DNA of 64,000 nt from Anastrepha obliqua (taxonomy: Eukaryota > Arthropoda > Insecta > Diptera > Tephritidae), in assembly GCF_027943255.1 (NCBI RefSeq), contig NC_072894.1, forward strand, positions 135,275,601 through 135,339,600, given 5' to 3'. Under the pieces are notes generated by a model. The model worked only from the letters and a program-made list of their open reading frames with translations. It had not been told where the DNA came from and did no database searches. Shown one piece after another: positions 11,274 to 23,405 of this stretch; the first letter of the stretch is position 1, and every line of letters begins with the position of its first letter. The position numbers and the translations under genes are program-made.

Positions 11274-11332
11274 AAATTTCTGTTATGAAAAAGGCTCTCA
11301 TAAAAACCATTTGCTATTCAGAGACGATATGG
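11274..11332 (+). mobile_element. Short SINE fragment
   Basis: TTTCTGTTATGAAAAAGGCT, CTCATAAAAACCATTTGC and TTCAGAGACG follow the middle of the SINE body (CATGAAAAAGCTCCTCATAAAAA...CGGAG.CGG). No head or tail is recognisable. Confidence 0.4.
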
Positions 11333-11639
11333 AGAAAATATTGGCTAAACAGTTAGTAAGCGTAAAGAATGTTCTACCTAAATGAATCTATTGCAATCCT
11401 GTTTTATCTTATCTTTTTTATTTTGTCTTATCTCAACTTATCGTATTCTAATGTATCAAGTGGGTCATGTGCTCATCCAGTGCTAAGTGGGAGGCGGCTC
11501 GAGCGTTTACTGGAAAATGCTATGACTTTAATTCATTGAATGGAAGCGCAAGGTCAGTTACATCAGTAGCAGCCACAGTTGCAAATGCGACATGGAGATG
11601 AACTGACAGACTCTTGAGTCAATCATTCACAATATGATC

Positions 11640-11850
11640 AGAGAGAAGACAAGACGATAGTTCGTAAATACTGCGCAAACTATCGCAAATACTGCGCAAA
11701 CGTCCACAAGAGAGGACCTAGACGCAGGTACCTGGTTGTGACAATAGACATAAACGCTGCTCCACCTTGATGAAATGCTTACAGCTGGCCCAGGGTAGAA
11801 ATCAGCCGAGGAGGAGAAATGTTATAGTGTTATTGAGAGCGTGCCCCATG
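11640..11850 (+). mobile_element. LINE reverse-transcriptase core fragment
   Basis: GPRRRYLVVTIDINAAPP (stop) DEML resembles the reverse-transcriptase block ..YC.VVTLDV.NAFNSA.WD.ML. The first catalytic aspartate (TID) is kept. The fragment is short and frame-broken. A 17-bp unit CGCAAATACTGCGCAAA is tandemly duplicated imperfectly just upstream (about 11664-11701). Confidence 0.4.
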
Positions 11851-13649
11851 TACCCCTAGTAATTAGGAATTTCATACTATTTTATACAATATAAGTTCCA
11901 ACTTCTACAACGAAAACCATGTAACTTGAAGCTCCACATGAAAATTGAATAAATTACAAGAAATACATAAAAGTTTTCAACTTTATTAAAAAAAATTTAG
12001 AATAATTCTCAGTATACATTTTATAGCACTCCTGAACAGGTGCTTTATATGGAAGAAAACTTTCAACTTTATTAAAGAATTGTTTGAATGCATTTCTGGA
12101 GTCGGAAAATGAAAAAAAACTAGCACATTGAAATCGAAAAACTCAGTCGCATTATTAATTTCGAACAATTAATTCTAAAACATCAAAAATTTAGCTCCCG
12201 CGCTTGGGATATAAAAAAATGGTTTGAAAGGCCAACCTTCGCATGCATTTCAGGCTTTAAAAAATGTCTCAGAAAACCACCCAAATTCGATGGTTGCATA
12301 AGAAGGTAAAGTCACTTTATTTGTATGGAGAAAAAGAAAACGAGACGTACAATACAAACCACAGAGAAAGCTCTTGCGCTTATAAATATCAAATATCTTG
12401 CTGAACCTGAAATCTCTAATGAAAAATTGGTAAATATTCTTTCTAGCTTATCTTCATGTGATTTATGACAAATTTTAAACGAATTCTCTTACTTTACTGC
12501 TCTCTACAACTTCACGTTTACTTTTCGCTATTAGCTACGGCTCGTTAGCACATCAACTATTACCACTAGTCAACTAATACTACATACTAGACAGTACCAT
12601 TTAAATACTGAGTTACTCGACGAGTGTCATAAATCACGCGTTGCACTCACAAACAAATCAAACAGCAGACTGAGGACACAGCCCTAATTCATGTAAATGA
12701 TGCTTAACGTATTTTCCGCACTAAAAATGTTTTAAGCACCTAAAAACTAGCATTTATATTAACCTAATTTCAAATTTAGAGAAAAAAGTAGCGTCTAATG
12801 TGTCTTCAATTTAGGGCAGATACACCAAAGAGATAAAATTTAATAAATAATAATAATATTGTTGTTGTAGCTGAATAGTCAGCTAGTTTTTTGTGTTGTT
12901 TTTGTTTTAGAAGTTGGAAAACTTTCTGTTATGCTTTCATACACTTTTTGGCCGTTTTAAAACATGTTCTAATATCGTCATTTATTATTTATGCATTGAA
13001 AAATACTCCAAAATCAAACACAGTTGTGTGTATTCATACTTTGGCAATCACGCACACTTCGATAAACGGCTCCCGCTGCGCGTATTTTAAATTTTTAATT
13101 ATTTGTCGTAACAAATCACCTTTTTATTTTAATCACGTCTTTTTAAATCACATTCGAAGCCACTTTAAGCCACTGCGCGTTTGCTTAAGCTGAATTCACT
13201 CTGTTGCTGTTGTTTTTTTGTTAACTTTAGTTTCTGCTTTAAATTTTCTTTTTTTTTAGTTTCAACTGCTATCACCGGCACAACATTTCACGCGAAAGTC
13301 TTAAAAGATACTGAATGTGGGGTTTGGTGTTCGATACGCCGTGGCCGTGGCCATTGCCAAAGTCGGTTCCAATGCTTCTGTCGCTGTCGCTGATGTTGGC
13401 AATGGCGTTGGCGATGATGATGGCGCTGTTGGCGTCGATTCCCGCACGCATTGTTTTGTAATTGATCTTCAAACGCTGCAGAAAACGGCAAGCGCACTAC
13501 GTTGACAACACAAAATAAACAAACAACGTTTGGAAGTGTGTGTGTGTCTGTCTCCAACTAGCTAGCTAATCAACTACCCTGTCAGCCCACAACGCACTGC
13601 TCCCTGCACCGCACACCTCTCAAAGAAACTCTGCACTTGTTACACGAAT
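11851..13649. other. Non-coding stretch, partly trinucleotide-like
   Basis: No supported gene. From about 13.0 kb base composition becomes more GC-rich, with triplet-like runs (GATGGCGCTG, GCCGTGGCC) that keep several frames open on both strands. This looks like exon or leader DNA of an unknown gene or simple drift; neither can be chosen. A TG run lies near 13537-13546. Confidence 0.35.
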
Positions 13650-13812
13650 GATTAGTTGCCTTGGCCGTGGCTTTTAATTTTGGCCTCGCCTTCATCTTCG
13701 TCTTTATCAACATCATCATTAGCATCTCCATCATGAGCTTGATTACGAATGTCATTAGCTTCAACGACTTCGTGGTTCTTCGGGAAGCCAGCTTGTTGCT
13801 GCGTCTGCTTAG
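13650..13812 (-). CDS. Tentative acidic C-terminal exon
   Basis: On the minus strand a frame opens after TGA and reads a hydrophilic, acidic chain: PKQTQQQAGFPKNHEVVEAN, then IRNQAHDGDANDDVDKDEDE, then GEAKIKSHGQGN and a stop. It has no ATG, so it would have to be a terminal exon. The candidate acceptor (TACCTAAG) lacks a good pyrimidine tract. The composition differs from the AT-rich background and suits an acidic intracellular or secreted tail, but triplet-like DNA can give this by chance. No upstream exon is identified. Confidence 0.18.
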
Positions 13813-14822
13813 GTATTCATATGTATTTCCTTCAGCAGCAGCCAGAACATTTTACACATGCGCACAATTTCAAGCGCTTGAAGAAAGTCTTTGAGTTGTG
13901 CGCTCTTTTTTTGTTGCGTGTTCTTTCCATTGCCAAAGCGTTTATTTAGTTACTTTGTTAATCATGCAGTCCGGATGTTTAGTTAGTCGGTCAGCCGCAT
14001 CTCTCAGTCAAGTTTACTTGGTTAGCGGCTTGTTTGGTTTGTTATTGCTGCTGATTGCGGCCTTTCATGGTGGCGACTAACTCCTTTTTGTTTTTATTTG
14101 CTCTTATTCTTCTTGTGTTTTACAGGCCCTGCAAATGTGTGCACGCCCACATCTACGAGCGCTTTTGTATTTGTAACATTGTCGTATTAGTGTCCAGATT
14201 GAGTGGCTGGCACGGCACACGCGGTGCAAATGGCCAGTTTATGCTAATACGTTTTACGCTCGGCTGACGTTAGTCAAGCTGACAAAATAAGAATCGAATA
14301 CACTGAGGAAAATGTGCGGTGTCTAACTGTGTAACTTTAAACTTCAGCTCTTAATTATAGAAAGTTGCCACTGTTTTGTCATCACATGGACGCAGAAACG
14401 TAATAGAAAATGTGCAGCGCGGTCAGGATCAATCTTATCAGCCTCCCTATGGAAACCGATATGGAAAGGATAAAACTCATTAGGTTCCCTACACAAACCG
14501 GTTGTCCAATCTTCTCTACGAATACCAAAGAGCCGATCCATATATTTCTATACTAATTGGATCAATTTAGGGGTTGGGAGCTTGCTCTCATTTTGTTTTC
14601 GATTTACTACTGTTTTCGCCACTTTTAAGGCCTAGCTGACAACTTTTTGAAAGGTCGCACGCTGGTACCCTGTCAAATAGCCAGACGGCTATCTATTCTT
14701 TGGAAACAGCCGCCTTTCTCTTCAAAAGGTGCTGTGAAATGCTCGATCTCTTAGCAAAATGACTGACACAATTAATTTTGTTTTCCAAGTAATTTCTGCA
14801 TAGAAAATAACTGCAAGGCTAG
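13813..14822. other. Non-coding stretch
   Basis: Somewhat GC-richer until about 14.3 kb, with open hydrophobic frames on plus that look like shadows of triplet-biased DNA. No domain, splice-consistent exon or repeat was identified. Confidence 0.35.
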
Positions 14823-15098
14823 CTACCAAATACTAGTTTGGGAAGAAAGATATCCATTACTTTTGCTCAAATGTTTTAAAATAGTTTTATGGTCGATCTT
14901 TGGCTCCTGGGCAATGTTACGACTACTAAAATTCCGGTTAATCTCGATTATTTCTATGATTTTATTGACATTTTCGACATTTTCTTTAACATAAAAAATA
15001 CCTGAATGGAACCGATGAAACCAAAATTGCGCTCTTACAGTATCGGCACCAAAAACAGCATTCACAATTTCAGCGGTCTGACTTGTAATTAACACCAC
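14823..15098 (-). pseudogene. mariner transposase N-terminal half, inverted
   Basis: The minus strand encodes the helix-turn-helix half of a mariner transposase. AEIVNAVFGADTVRAQFWFH and RFHSGIFYVKENVENV correspond to the family's AVYG.D.V....W..RF.SG.F..K. NFSSRNIAQEPKIDHKTILK HLSK corresponds to the second HTH. It ends at the point where KKLDVWVP is expected. The matching C-terminal half lies on the opposite strand at 15113-15480, immediately next to this half's 5' end. Confidence 0.7.
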
Positions 15099-15112
15099 AA
15101 AATAAGAGCGGA

Positions 15113-15480
15113 CGAATTTTCATCTACGAAGCCTTGGCCAAACGGATTGAAATCGACCCATTTCTTAAACGGATGATGACTGGGCATGAGAAATGGGTCA
15201 CATACTACAATATCGTTCGAAAACGATCGTGGTCAAAGCGTGATGAAGCAGCTCAAATGGTAGCCAAACCAGGACGAACGGCTAGAGAGATTCTACTGTA
15301 CTGATGGGACTTGAAAAGAATAATTTATTATAAGTTGCACCCGTATGGCCAAACATTAAATTTAGATCTCTACAGTCAACAATTGGATCATTTGAAGCTT
15401 GCGATTTATCAGAAACGGCAAGAATTGGCCAACAGAGGAAGTGTTGTATTCCATCAGGACGACGCAAGGCCACACACGTG
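15113..15480 (+). pseudogene. mariner transposase catalytic half
   Basis: The plus strand reads IYEALAKRIEIDPFLKRMMT, GHEKWVTYYNIVRKRSW and EAAQMVAKPGRTAREILL (stop), then IIYYKLHPYGQTLNLDLY and VVFHQDDARPHT. These are mariner catalytic blocks. The first (TGDEKW in the family) has GHE in place of GDE, so the catalytic aspartate is replaced by histidine. The second (HQDDARPHT) is intact. Two stops at about 15300-15307 and the truncation after ARPHT make it inactive. The N-terminal half is inverted next to it. Confidence 0.75.
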
Positions 15481-17499
15481 GTAGTTTCTATCGATAAAAA
15501 TTTAAAATATCAAATTTAATTGAGGAAGCAATTCAAGTATATATTCAAGTATACAGCTAATAAAAAAAAATTAAACAAGCTTACAAAACTTTCCTTTCAT
15601 ACAGGCACGCACATAATTTTGATTGTGTATTTATAAAGGCAGTTTCATTCGGACACTTAATGCCACTCCGTACCTGCACACCCAAATAATTTACTTATTT
15701 TTCAATAACATCAACAATTGTTGCATTCTTCCAGCTGCGAAATGTGCAAAAAATGAGTAATATTCCACCAACTGGTTTTTGAGCTTGGTATTGCCCTACT
15801 TATGAGCCTGCATATGCATGTATATATGTATGCAGTTATGTATGTACGAGTATAAGTGCATTGCCACAATAAAAGGTGCATGCAAATTCCTCCTATGGGT
15901 TTGTTGCCTGGCACAAAAATTCGATTCAAGATTCTTGATATATTCAAAGGAATGTTCATATGTGCACGTATGTATGTATATGTGTGTGCGTGCAAGTACA
16001 AATAATTTCCCTCATACAATTTGGCATTTCAAGAGCATAAACTCTTGAACTGAATCTTTGTTATTTTGAGCGTAGTGCAGCTAAATGCAGTTGTCACTAC
16101 TTTCATTCGACGTAAATGCCATTGTGATACCCAGCAAGCCAGCTTTTTTTACCACATTAAAAAATCTCAAAATACGATTATAGTTTGCATGTACGAAAAA
16201 AGTCCATTGGGATTACACATCTTATAAGAAACGGCAATGATCGACTGTTAGTTTTGGTTTAAAATTAGAAAATCGCCGCATTCTGCTTAGGAAATTCCTT
16301 AAACCACTAAATTTCAATCCTGGGATAGCCCAAGAAACAGATGACGGGAGTTGAAAATTGCCTATCATTTTGTCTCAAGTAAGCGATTAAGTGAGGAAGT
16401 GCGGAAGTGAGGATTAGAAATAATATAAAGATTGATATCGGTACTTTTTCGTTTTATCTTCCCAAAACTCCTACTATTTCGGTATTCGATTTTCACTACT
16501 TCTGAGAGATCGACAAAAAAGAATGGCACTGAATTGAACACATACTTCCTTTAAGGAACACTGGTAATTACTACCACTCACTAAACCATCTTCGAGCCGA
16601 GCTTTAACATGCAGAAGCAGAAATTTGATTAACCCTTCAGCAACTTTTTGCAGAGCATCCCCCATAGCCCCCACAAGAGACTTCCTCTGGCAGCTTTGTG
16701 TATACTACCAGATGTGTTAGGATTGCTTCCCTCGTACATACATACGTTACATTGATCAGGGTCAAAATCGTTTAAGCGATTATTGCGCCAATCAAGAAGA
16801 AGAATATAACTCCCTAATCGTCTAATTTGTGGGTATGTGCTGATCCGGGACGGAGCAGTACTCCTCTAATACGAGCTCCTATTTGTTTACTATAAGTTCG
16901 GTAAATCTTTTCATGAAAATATCTACGGGAAGTCGTTCCGTGTACAAAGTGATTCAATATGACTGGAAATAATTCGAAATTACAAAGATCCGAATGGAGT
17001 ACTTTTGACACGAGCTAAATATTCAGCCGATAGTACATAGGCCGAGCCACTAGAGCTTTCTATTTGTTACCCAGGGATAAGATATTTAATCAATAGTGAC
17101 TTTTCTACCAAATGAGCACTCAATACAGGTAGAAGAATCAGTTTATTAACTTTACTCACAAAGTTTTCAGGAAAACATCCAAATTCATATTCCAACATCC
17201 AAAGTCATATAGCTTATTTTAAATGAGGCCCAACTGCCTGGGTCATACAGGCGAATGGACACAAACGCTCCGGCTCTGAAAATATTCGATATGATGCCCG
17301 ATTGTGCGATAGCAAATGAAGGGAGAGGTCGCTGCATTGCCATTTCTGATTGAAGTTAGTTAGCACGACTGGCGCGCTTTGTTAAACTCGGCCAAAACTG
17401 CATAAGCGGTTATCGCGCCAAACAAGAAGAAGACTTACTATAACCTCGAGTTCATTCTGCGGCGTCTGTCGAGTGAATAAAGATATGTGAAATTGCAAA
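15481..17499. other. Non-coding stretch with microsatellites
   Basis: ATGTATGT/CATATG-type simple repeats lie at about 15810-15850 and 15960-15990. Two short similar segments containing CGATTATTGCGCCAATCAAG (about 16778) and CGGTTATCGCGCCAAACAAG (about 17405) look like ends of dispersed elements. No gene was found. Confidence 0.45.
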
Positions 17500-17760
17500 C
17501 GTTGCGAGCAATAGCTTACTACATAGGACGCAATCTCAAACGAAACGAAGAAGTAAGAGAGATGAGTCAAATCACTGACGTAGTAAAATGGAGCCGTAAG
17601 AGAATAAAAGATTGGAATCAGCATGTAAAGGGAATGGAGACGGTCGGTTGGCAAAGATTGTGATGAAAGGTCAACTTAAAACCCCTCGACCTCCAGGAAA
17701 GCCACCAAAGCGTTGGCACAAGTGTTGGACGTCTGGATCGCGATCCGATCCATGTAATAA
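17500..17760 (+). mobile_element. LINE ORF2 C-terminal remnant
   Basis: EEVREMSQITDVVKWSRKRI, then DWNQHVKGME, then after one frameshift GRLAKIVMKGQLKTPRPPGK and PPKRWHKCWTSG. This is the C-terminal tail W...HV.RM...RLAKI...GKP.TPRPPGRPPKRW..SWTS of many insect LINEs. An A-rich run follows at 17777-17785. Upstream domains are absent. Confidence 0.7.
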
Positions 17761-18617
17761 TTATATTTTCATTTAAAAAAAACAATAACATATTGTAATA
17801 TTTCTCGTTGAAAAAACAGGACATAGTTCTACAATAAAGATGAAGAGGAAGGAGAAGAAAGAATTGTTTCAGAATTTACTTATCAGCTGCATTAAATTTG
17901 CGGAGTTAAACTTTTGGCGATGTCGCTATTAGCTTTTAACGAAGTCTGAAGAGCTATCGGACTTGAATATTAGCCGGCTGCGAAATTAGCCTTAGCATAC
18001 AACTTTTCTCATATCTGAAACTCGGAAGCTATCAATTAAAACCCTTAACGCTCCTTGCCCTCCTTGAAATGCTGCCACGACCAAATGAGCTTTTCTCCAT
18101 GGGGGCAGCTATCTAATCTAATCATACGTAACCTACATTTTTTGAGAGTCTCTTGCCAATATTTTCATATTGCACGAAATGTGATAACTTAAATTTTTTT
18201 TTTACCTAAATATTTGTGACCAATAGGATGCGTTAAAAACCGTTTCAAATATTCGTTGCTATTCTATTCAGGGATGGGCATAGTGCACTAAATAATTAGT
18301 GCAATAAGCGGATTTAGTGATTTGAAGATTTAGTGATAATGAACCCCCCCTAATTTTAGTGGTGCCGCAAAATGCCCAACCAACTTCTATCAACAAACAA
18401 AAAAAAAAAAAACAAAACAAAAATTATCACCGTTACTTTTCTCTTAAATTTTAGATATTCCTCAATACTCACTACTTCCAGTGAAGCAGTCCTTGCCCCA
18501 TTAACGGATACATACCTACTTAGTATATTGCGACATAGCAAAAAAGAAATAATCACTTCGCGAAATCACCAAGTGAAACACGCCTGCTCAAACTAAAATA
18601 ATTGCAATTAGTCAGTA
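17761..18617. other. Non-coding stretch upstream of the 18618 exon
   Basis: No supported gene. Poly-A/C runs lie at 18399-18420. If the exon at 18618 is a true first coding exon, this should contain its leader or an upstream intron. No clear promoter element was found. Confidence 0.35.
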
Positions 18618-19070
18618 ATGAATACCTGGTTGGAGATACAGCATTCACAATCCAGCACAGAGGCAGGCACTGCTACACCAATCACTACAAATTCGACAGC
18701 AGCAAAGGGCAGCACGCGGCAGCACACGCGACGGGCAGGTGGCGGTGTTGCACGCAACAAACGAACACCAAGAACAAAAAGTGGTCGCAGCATTGCTGGC
18801 GGAATACTTGACACCTTCGGTCCGCGTTTTAATCGTTTTCAGTCGGTCAACTACACCGCATTGCAACAGGGTGATCTCGAAGCAGGTGTGAGCGGTAGCA
18901 GCAAAAATAGCAACAACTATCTCAGTGGCAGTGAACACGGCAGTAGCAGCGAGGAGGACATTTTTCCCACACGCAGTAGCGATACACCGCCGCCCAGAAG
19001 GAAAGCGCGCAGAAAAATGGGGCGAAGACCAGGTTATTCGATGCGTGATGCCTTCGAGGAGGGCCGAGCG
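18618..19070 (+). CDS. Candidate first coding exon, 151 residues, unknown gene
   Basis: ATG at 18618 is the first after an in-frame TAG at 18609. The frame runs 453 nt and ends at a consensus donor (GAGCG|GTAAGT, intron from 19071) in phase 0. The product is Ser/Thr-, Arg- and Gly-rich. It has a basic stretch (RNKRTPRTKSGRS), a conserved-looking core (FGPRFNRFQSVNYTALQQGD), an acidic Ser patch (SSSEEDIFPT) and PPPRRKARRKMGRRPG, ending MRDAFEEGRA. There is no signal peptide or membrane segment. It resembles the cytoplasmic N-terminal tail of a larger protein such as a transporter or channel. I do not recognise the family. The region is more GC-rich than its flanks, as real exons here are. The next exon was not found downstream. 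Confidence 0.6.
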
Positions 19071-21270
19071 GTAAGTCAGAGACACACTTCAAACGTATTT
19101 TGTATATTTTTACATATTTAATTGTAACATTTTTCGTATGGCGCTTAAATTGAATATTCGTATGCAAAACACATTTGCTGCCTATTTAATTTTTTCACCA
19201 ATATGTGGAATGTATTTCGATATAAAGGCGCAAAATGCAAATAAAACAGATACTTATTTACACATATTTCTATAATGAAGTATGTGTGTATGTACGAAAT
19301 TTCGAAAGTGATTTTTTGCGGATCTGTGTGAGTGGCAAACAATTCCAATAAATTGAATTAACACACGCTCCCCTCTAAGCTCAATTGCATTGATAGGCAT
19401 GCGATCACTCGCTCAATGCATCATCGTTTGGAATTTCAATTGATCTTGTAATTGCTGGTGTTTTATCGCAGATGCCTTTACTGTAATTGCCTTACTTAAT
19501 TGAATTTGCATGAAACACGCGCGAAGTGGAGATTTCTTGCGTCACGCGATTTTACAGCTGTTCATTGAATTTTAATAAATATTAGGACATACATTTTCAT
19601 ATTTTTTAATGAAGTTCTAGAAAGGTTTAGGTTTTTGAATGAAATACCAAAAAAAGATTGGTGGAAAAAGGTGTGAGAAGGATAAATGCTGATGTGTATT
19701 TGTAGCAAAAAATTTTTGATACCCTATTGTAAAGAAATAATAACATGCTTCGAAGGTGTTTAAGCTGAGTTAATTCTTAAGTTTAAGTGACTTATGCGGT
19801 GCTCGAAAATCATATTTTCCGTGAGTTTTTGCGCATTTGCGAGTTAATTTTATATTATAATTATTACCGGCTTTTATTGCCAAAATTTGTTTTTTTTTTG
19901 TTTTTGGTTTCGATGTTAAGTATATTCATATAGATTAATTAATTTGTTCTTTCAAGACAATAGAAAAAGCCAAAATCTCACCGAATTTTGTTTTTTGAGA
20001 GGAAAACCTTCAGTATATTTTTTAAAATTGCAAATTTTTTTGTTATAAAAATTCCCTTATATACTTAGTAAATATTAATTAAATATACCTGAAAAGTATA
20101 AACAAAAAATCTGTTAAATTCCTGGTGAGGGAATTAATTAAAAATCCCTGTTTAAAGAATAAAAATGTGCTGATCGGCATGAAAAATTGGTCCGTCATGT
20201 CTTTAACAGTTAGTTCTGAAAATGCCTTAAATTATTTTATATGGTCATACAGCATCATTTCATTCTATTAACCCTAAAAGAGACTTTTCGAAAATCTAAG
20301 TACAGTTGTTACTCGATTTAACGAGCATAATATTTGTCAGCCCAATTCGTTAAATTGGATTTTTTCTTTTACCCACCGTTGGCCATCTTTTTTGAAATCT
20401 TCGCTTGGGTGCTCGGGTCTGACCTCTTTTCGCCTTGTTCGAGAATTATTTTTAAAAAATTATATCCATAAATCGATAGAAAATTAAATTTTAGGAAGGT
20501 GCTTGGAAGCTGAACTCGTTAGCTATACTAGAAATATGTTAAATTCACGTCCAAAGTCGCAAAAGTCAGTCTGGTCAGACCCGGGCACTCTTAGGTTTGG
20601 CGAGTACTTAATAAAATGATGAATTTTCCAACTAAATCTAGTAAAAACCACGATTTTATAAATTCATACACCTTAGTTCTATTAAATAAAAATAATAAAA
20701 ATATTAAGTATTTTAATAATTAGATAATAATAATAATAACAATAAGAAAATAAATAATTCGAGATACATTGACTGTCAATGTTCAATTTTTGTGTGCAAT
20801 TAATTGTGAATATTAACTTTTAATTGAGATCTTAAATCTTTTGAGTTAATAATATAAAAAGATTTTCATTTTTTTGAAAAATTTATTAAGCATTGATTGT
20901 TTTTTTGGAATATTATATAAATTTTTACACCGTGTTTTCAGCGCAATCTGTTTGTTGATGCAATATTACTCTGCTTAGCCCACTTAGTGCGTTATGCATT
21001 TGTATTGATCTACAATTTTAAGTTTCTATGAAGGCATAACCTTTTTCTACTACTAATTTTTCTATAGGAATATGTGGATGTTAATGCGTTTGTCTTAGAA
21101 TGAGAAAAAAAATGTTTTTCTACAATGAGTTTGCTTAGCTTTTCGAGTTCTTTAAAAGTCCACCTTATTTTAAATTTGTGTTCATCAAAATAGCACACTT
21201 TCTATAAAATTCTTTATCAGTGAAATCGTTTTAGCTTCACTGTATTCCAACATAGAAAGTCAGCTGTTTC
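19071..21270 (+). other. Probable intron of the 18618 gene
   Basis: AT-rich, with no supported exon. It contains a 16-bp inverted repeat pair at 20409-20424 and 20573-20588 and a solitary pogo-like terminus (ACAGTTGTTACTCGATTTAA) near 20302. No acceptor plus coding continuation could be defended. Confidence 0.4.
20409..20588. repeat. Short inverted repeat, 15/16 match
   Basis: GTGCTCGGGTCTGACC (20409-20424) pairs with GGTCAGACCCGGGCAC (20573-20588), with one mismatch and a 148-nt loop. The arms are GC-rich in an AT-rich setting, so the match is unlikely to be chance. It could be the terminal part of a small foldback element. No target duplication was found. Confidence 0.45.
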
Positions 21271-23405
21271 TAAGCTTTGGAATGTCCGTAAACAATCAAA
21301 AAGCTTTACTCCAAACAAAACCAAAAAGCAAAAGCACTGTAAAGGTTGGTGAAGGCATAGTGCATCAACATCGCAGTGTTCTCTATATGCCTCTGTTAAA
21401 AATAGATTTTCTCTCCGCACGTGCTCTGTCTCTCTGTGATTGGCAATGTATTTGCTGTATTCAACTGTTTGCTGTGAGAAACCACCTGTTTCATACGCAA
21501 TTACTCACAACGCTCTTCACACTCACTTCATTGAATCCCCATCTCTCCATAAATTACGTCACGGTTCGCGCACGCTTCTCCACCAATTGGTTTTGTGCTG
21601 CATTTTTAGCACTGCTTTTATGTTTTGCTCAACCGGTACGTAAACGTCATTGATACGATGAAAACATACCGAAACGCAGCACACAGCCGAGTCGTGTACG
21701 AATTGAAAAAGGGGAGAAGAGTTAACGGTCCCGCAGCACAGACGACAAAAACGAGATTGAAACGTTATCGCTGCAGGCCGAGCGTGACAGTGGAGCTCTT
21801 CGGAGGCCATGCAGGCGGGTGTGTTATTGGCGTGTTTAACGTTGGCTATGTCGGCGTTTTTCGTGCATTACACTTTGTGCGCAACTTTCGCTATTAACCG
21901 TTGCTTGGCGTCTTTGTTGCTATTTACTGCTGTTTTGCACGCCTCTTCGTACGCGCCTTCTCATTTGTCTACTTTTGTGCTAGCATTTGTTTTGTTTTTA
22001 CTGTGTTTGATTGTGTGAGTGCGTGCGCGCGTGTGTTTGTGGGGCAATGATTTTGGCACTTGCACGACAGACTCCAGTCAGTCGTCAGCCAAATCCGGTC
22101 GTCCACATTGGTGGTGGTGTACAGTTCGATTTGTACTGTGCGATTCAGTTAAAGCAAAATCTTCTCCTGCGACGGTCGCTTTCTGCTCGCTCTATCCCTT
22201 TGTTTGGTCGGTACGAAACAGAAAAAGCTGGGTGCGCGCGTGTTGTCCCACCAATAAAACTTTCTTTCGATTCATGATTTTCGGTTTTAAAATTTTGTGT
22301 TAAATTTTTAAAATTACCAACGTGACTAACATTTCATAATTTGTGGTTACTGCACTTTTTCTTCAACTGGGACGTCAATATCGTGAGCGGGTTGTTTTTG
22401 TGTTTGTGGATGTCTTTTAACTATTTTGGTGAATGCTAGAAAATCTTTTTTCAACTTTGTGGTGATAACTAAAAAATCGTGAAAGTTAAAGTTTTTGTGT
22501 ATGTTGACTTTTTTCGTGTGTGATTGTGATAAAAAATAAATAAAAGTCGCGAACCCAAATGAAATGTTCACAAAATAAAAGTTAAATATTAAAAGTCGAG
22601 AAAAGGAAATAATGCTGGCAATTTAAAAAAAAATAAAAATAAAAAAAATCGAGTCAAAAAAGGTAACACTACACTCCTTCATATGTAAAATTCGTGGTTT
22701 AAAGTACAAAACAATTTTACCATTTATTAAAAAGCGCTTAGAATTCAAGTAAACTGCACTTTTCCAATATTCGCGCTGTTTTTGTATTGTACCGCTTTAA
22801 CTGTGTATTCTTGGTTTCATGCTGTGTTGTTGCCAAAAATTCTTGCGGCATATCAGTAAAAAAGTCCAGTTTTTCAGCGACATCAACAAGCAATCAGATA
22901 CCTGCTCAGACATAGCCGCCAATGTGTACCGAGTAAGTTAACCTTTTTTTGGTGTGCAAACATCGTGAACTCGGACAGAATAGCCACAAAGACGACGAAG
23001 CATATTTTACAACCAACAATTAGCGGAACATTGCAGGTCAAGCGCATCAACGGCATCAGCAGCAGCGCAGCTGACTCCGACTCCAACTCCAATTTTATCA
23101 GCAAATAACAACACCACTTCAACTGCCTGCTGCCAACTACTGCCGACAAACAGAGTCAACGTTCGACAGACTGCCAATATTTAGTACGGTACTATTCGAT
23201 TTCGTTCGGTTTATTTTCGGTCTTCAAAAATATTTTGTTGCTTCCTCCTGGCACAATATCGGTACTTTGGTAAAGTCGCCTCCTCCGCTTTGCCAAATTA
23301 CAGCACAACGAACGCCTTCAAATAGCACCGCTAATACAAAATAGAAAGAGCGTTGAAATTGCAAAAGGACTTTTGCTCACCTCACTGCCGCACCATACAA
23401 AAGTG
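21271..23405 (+). promoter_or_regulatory. Leader-like, GC-richer region before the 23406 exon
   Basis: Composition changes sharply from the flanking AT-rich DNA, with CT-, CG- and CA-rich stretches (TGTGAGTGCGTGCGCGCGTG, GACTCCGACTCCAACTCC). This is typical of a fly promoter and 5' leader. Initiator-like TTCAGTT occurs at 22144-22150. A donor-like GAGTAAGT at 22931 and an acceptor-like TTGCAG at 23031-23036 could bound a small leader intron, but the pyrimidine tract is poor. No TATA box can be picked with confidence. Confidence 0.3.

Noticed and set aside
13288..13557. His/Gln/Arg-rich minus frame
   Set aside because: Product of triplet-biased DNA. Neighbouring frames are also open and there is no start or splice support.
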